Source: Bifiguratus adelaidae (taxonomy: Eukaryota; Mucoromycota; Endogonomycetes; Endogonales). Taken from it: DNA of 43,817 bases. Shown here in pieces: positions 42,710-43,817 of the stretch. Numbering within the stretch: the stretch's first letter is position 1; every line of letters starts with the position of its first letter. The position numbers and the translations under genes are program-made. The stretch is from positions 1-43,817 of the forward strand of contig MVBO01000126.1 in NCBI GenBank assembly GCA_002261195.1, read 5' to 3'. Below the pieces are notes generated by a model. The model was not told where the DNA came from. It made no database searches and was given only the letters and a program-made list of their open reading frames with translations.

Positions 42710-43817
42710 TTGGGCCAGCGACACGCCTATTGCAACAATATCTCCAATAATCTCCCTGGTGGAAGCTTGGAAAACTCTGCACCTCCCGGGCCGTTCTTTC
42801 AAGACTTTAAGCCACCTTTCCCGACGGATTCTTTTAAGTCAATGGCTGATAGCGGGAAGGGACTCATCAATGTTCGCAGGGTGGGTTGGATATACGATAG
42901 GATCTCAAGCGGAGTAGGTGTACGCATATCAATCTTCGACAGGTACTCATCGCACGGCACTCACTCTAGTGCTGTGGCAGGTCCATTTCCGTTTACGACT
43001 TCAACGACTAACACAACAATTGTGTTTTGGTATATTCCATAATCGTAGCTTCGACGGCACGTCTATCCACCAACCAACGGCAACGGATTGGGCAGTTGGA
43101 ATGGCGGAGTCGCCCAACATTCAGGCGAACCATAAGGCCACTTCCTATGACACTCGAACGGTCTGCATGAAGTACCTTACTAGTTCAAGCGTTACAATGT
43201 CTTCTTGCATGATCCCTGGATCGCCCTACATAACCTTTACCTTCACAAGCGCAACGGTACAATTGACATACTTGAATGGGGCGATCGCCAACTTTCAATG
43301 GGTCAATCAAGATAGAGGACATCATCCCATCCTTTGAACAATGGCTCAAAGTTTCTGATGTCAATGCTTGTTTCAGGCACAAAGGCAAAGGTGACCACCA
43401 ATGCCGGAACCTATCTCATCTACTCGGTTGGTGGGTCAATCACCTTGACGCAGAATCAGAACGTCTTGCAATCACCCGCTGGCTTCTCTGGTACCCTTCG
43501 CATGGCATTGTTGAACGATGCGAGTCAAGAAGCATCTTGGATCAGTATATGGGGAATTATACAAAGGGAGTGACGATGACCTACAATGTCAACAACGATG
43601 TCGCTACCTTGACTTGGACTTGGGACGTTGTGGGTGATGCATTGAAGCTTTTGTTATTGTGCTGGCCACATCATCGGTAAGCCTTGCAATGCATTGAGCT
43701 TGTGATGTCTGTAACTGTACCTTAGCAAAGTCTTGGTCAACGCCAATTATGTCAACATTCAATATCTCACCATCAAAGCGTACATGAAAGGCGTGGCGGG
43801 CAATGTTTGGACACTGT
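42710..43817 (+). CDS. GH81 endo-beta-1,3-glucanase, partial and apparently frameshifted
   Basis: GH81 enzymes cut beta-1,3-glucan in fungal walls. The 5' end is unresolved. Recognisable family pieces in order are PFFQDFKPPFPTDSF (about 42770-42830), GKGLIN joined by an intron to VYAYQSST (about 42915), TDWAVGMAES, GSPYITFTF, and, after another intron of about 50 nt, VSGTKAKVTTNAGTYLIYS. LRMALLNDASQE follows, then ILDQYMGNYTKGVTMTYNV, TLTWTWDVVGDALKLLLL..PHHR, an intron, and MKGVAGNVWTL at the window edge. The step from DASQE to ILDQY changes frame by one base at about 43531-43537 with no room for an intron. The 42940-43050 stretch is also hard to read in one frame. The catalytic half lies beyond the window. 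Confidence 0.75.

Overview
The window looks like nuclear DNA from an early-diverging fungus, most likely of the Mucoromycota grade. Genes are densely packed on both strands. Most are split by many GT-AG introns of about 45-65 nt, intergenic gaps are often below 150 bp, and the proteins are clearly eukaryotic. Several are unusual for a fungus: a complete SepSecS (the last enzyme of selenocysteine synthesis), TPX2, a SCAMP and an HDAC8-like deacetylase. SepSecS is the strongest clue, because selenocysteine use is lost in almost all fungi and is known only from a few early-branching lineages. I cannot name the species from sequence alone. I saw no transposon, tRNA, rRNA or CRISPR array.

Layout. 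1-856: 5' part of a UV-damage endonuclease (minus), divergent from NDC1 (1000-3644, plus). Then TPX2 (3811-6113, plus), a coiled-coil protein (6258-7132, plus), a Rsp5/NEDD4 ubiquitin ligase (10426-7240, minus) and SepSecS (12334-10504, minus). SepSecS is divergent, over about 51 bp, from a membrane-anchored RhoGAP (12386-14327, plus). Next are a secreted purple acid phosphatase (16003-14444, minus), an HDAC8-like deacetylase (16547-18199, plus), gamma-glutamyltransferase (18426-20437, plus) and an aldo/keto reductase (21739-20475, minus).

22022-31644 is a plus-strand run: eIF3c, an alpha/beta hydrolase, eIF2B beta, an MCT-like transporter with one in-frame stop, and a DHA2 drug/proton antiporter. 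Then come a four-TM protein (31989-32972, plus), Nup133 with a long charged N-terminal extension (37725-33180, minus), a conserved protein of unknown function (38714-38172, minus), SCAMP (38977-40043, plus), a DUF1647-type glycosyltransferase-like protein (40248-41267, plus), a GNAT acetyltransferase (42064-41451, minus), a small membrane protein (42227-42505, plus) and a GH81 beta-1,3-glucanase that runs off the right edge and appears frameshifted.

The genes do not form one pathway; this is ordinary gene-dense chromosome. Loose themes are nuclear pore and spindle (NDC1, Nup133, TPX2), translation initiation (eIF3c, eIF2B beta) and secretion or membrane traffic (SCAMP, Rsp5, RhoGAP). Exon boundaries were read by eye from splice consensus, frame continuity and protein homology. 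For the UV endonuclease, SepSecS, the coiled-coil gene and the first four HDAC exons I checked that exon lengths keep frame.
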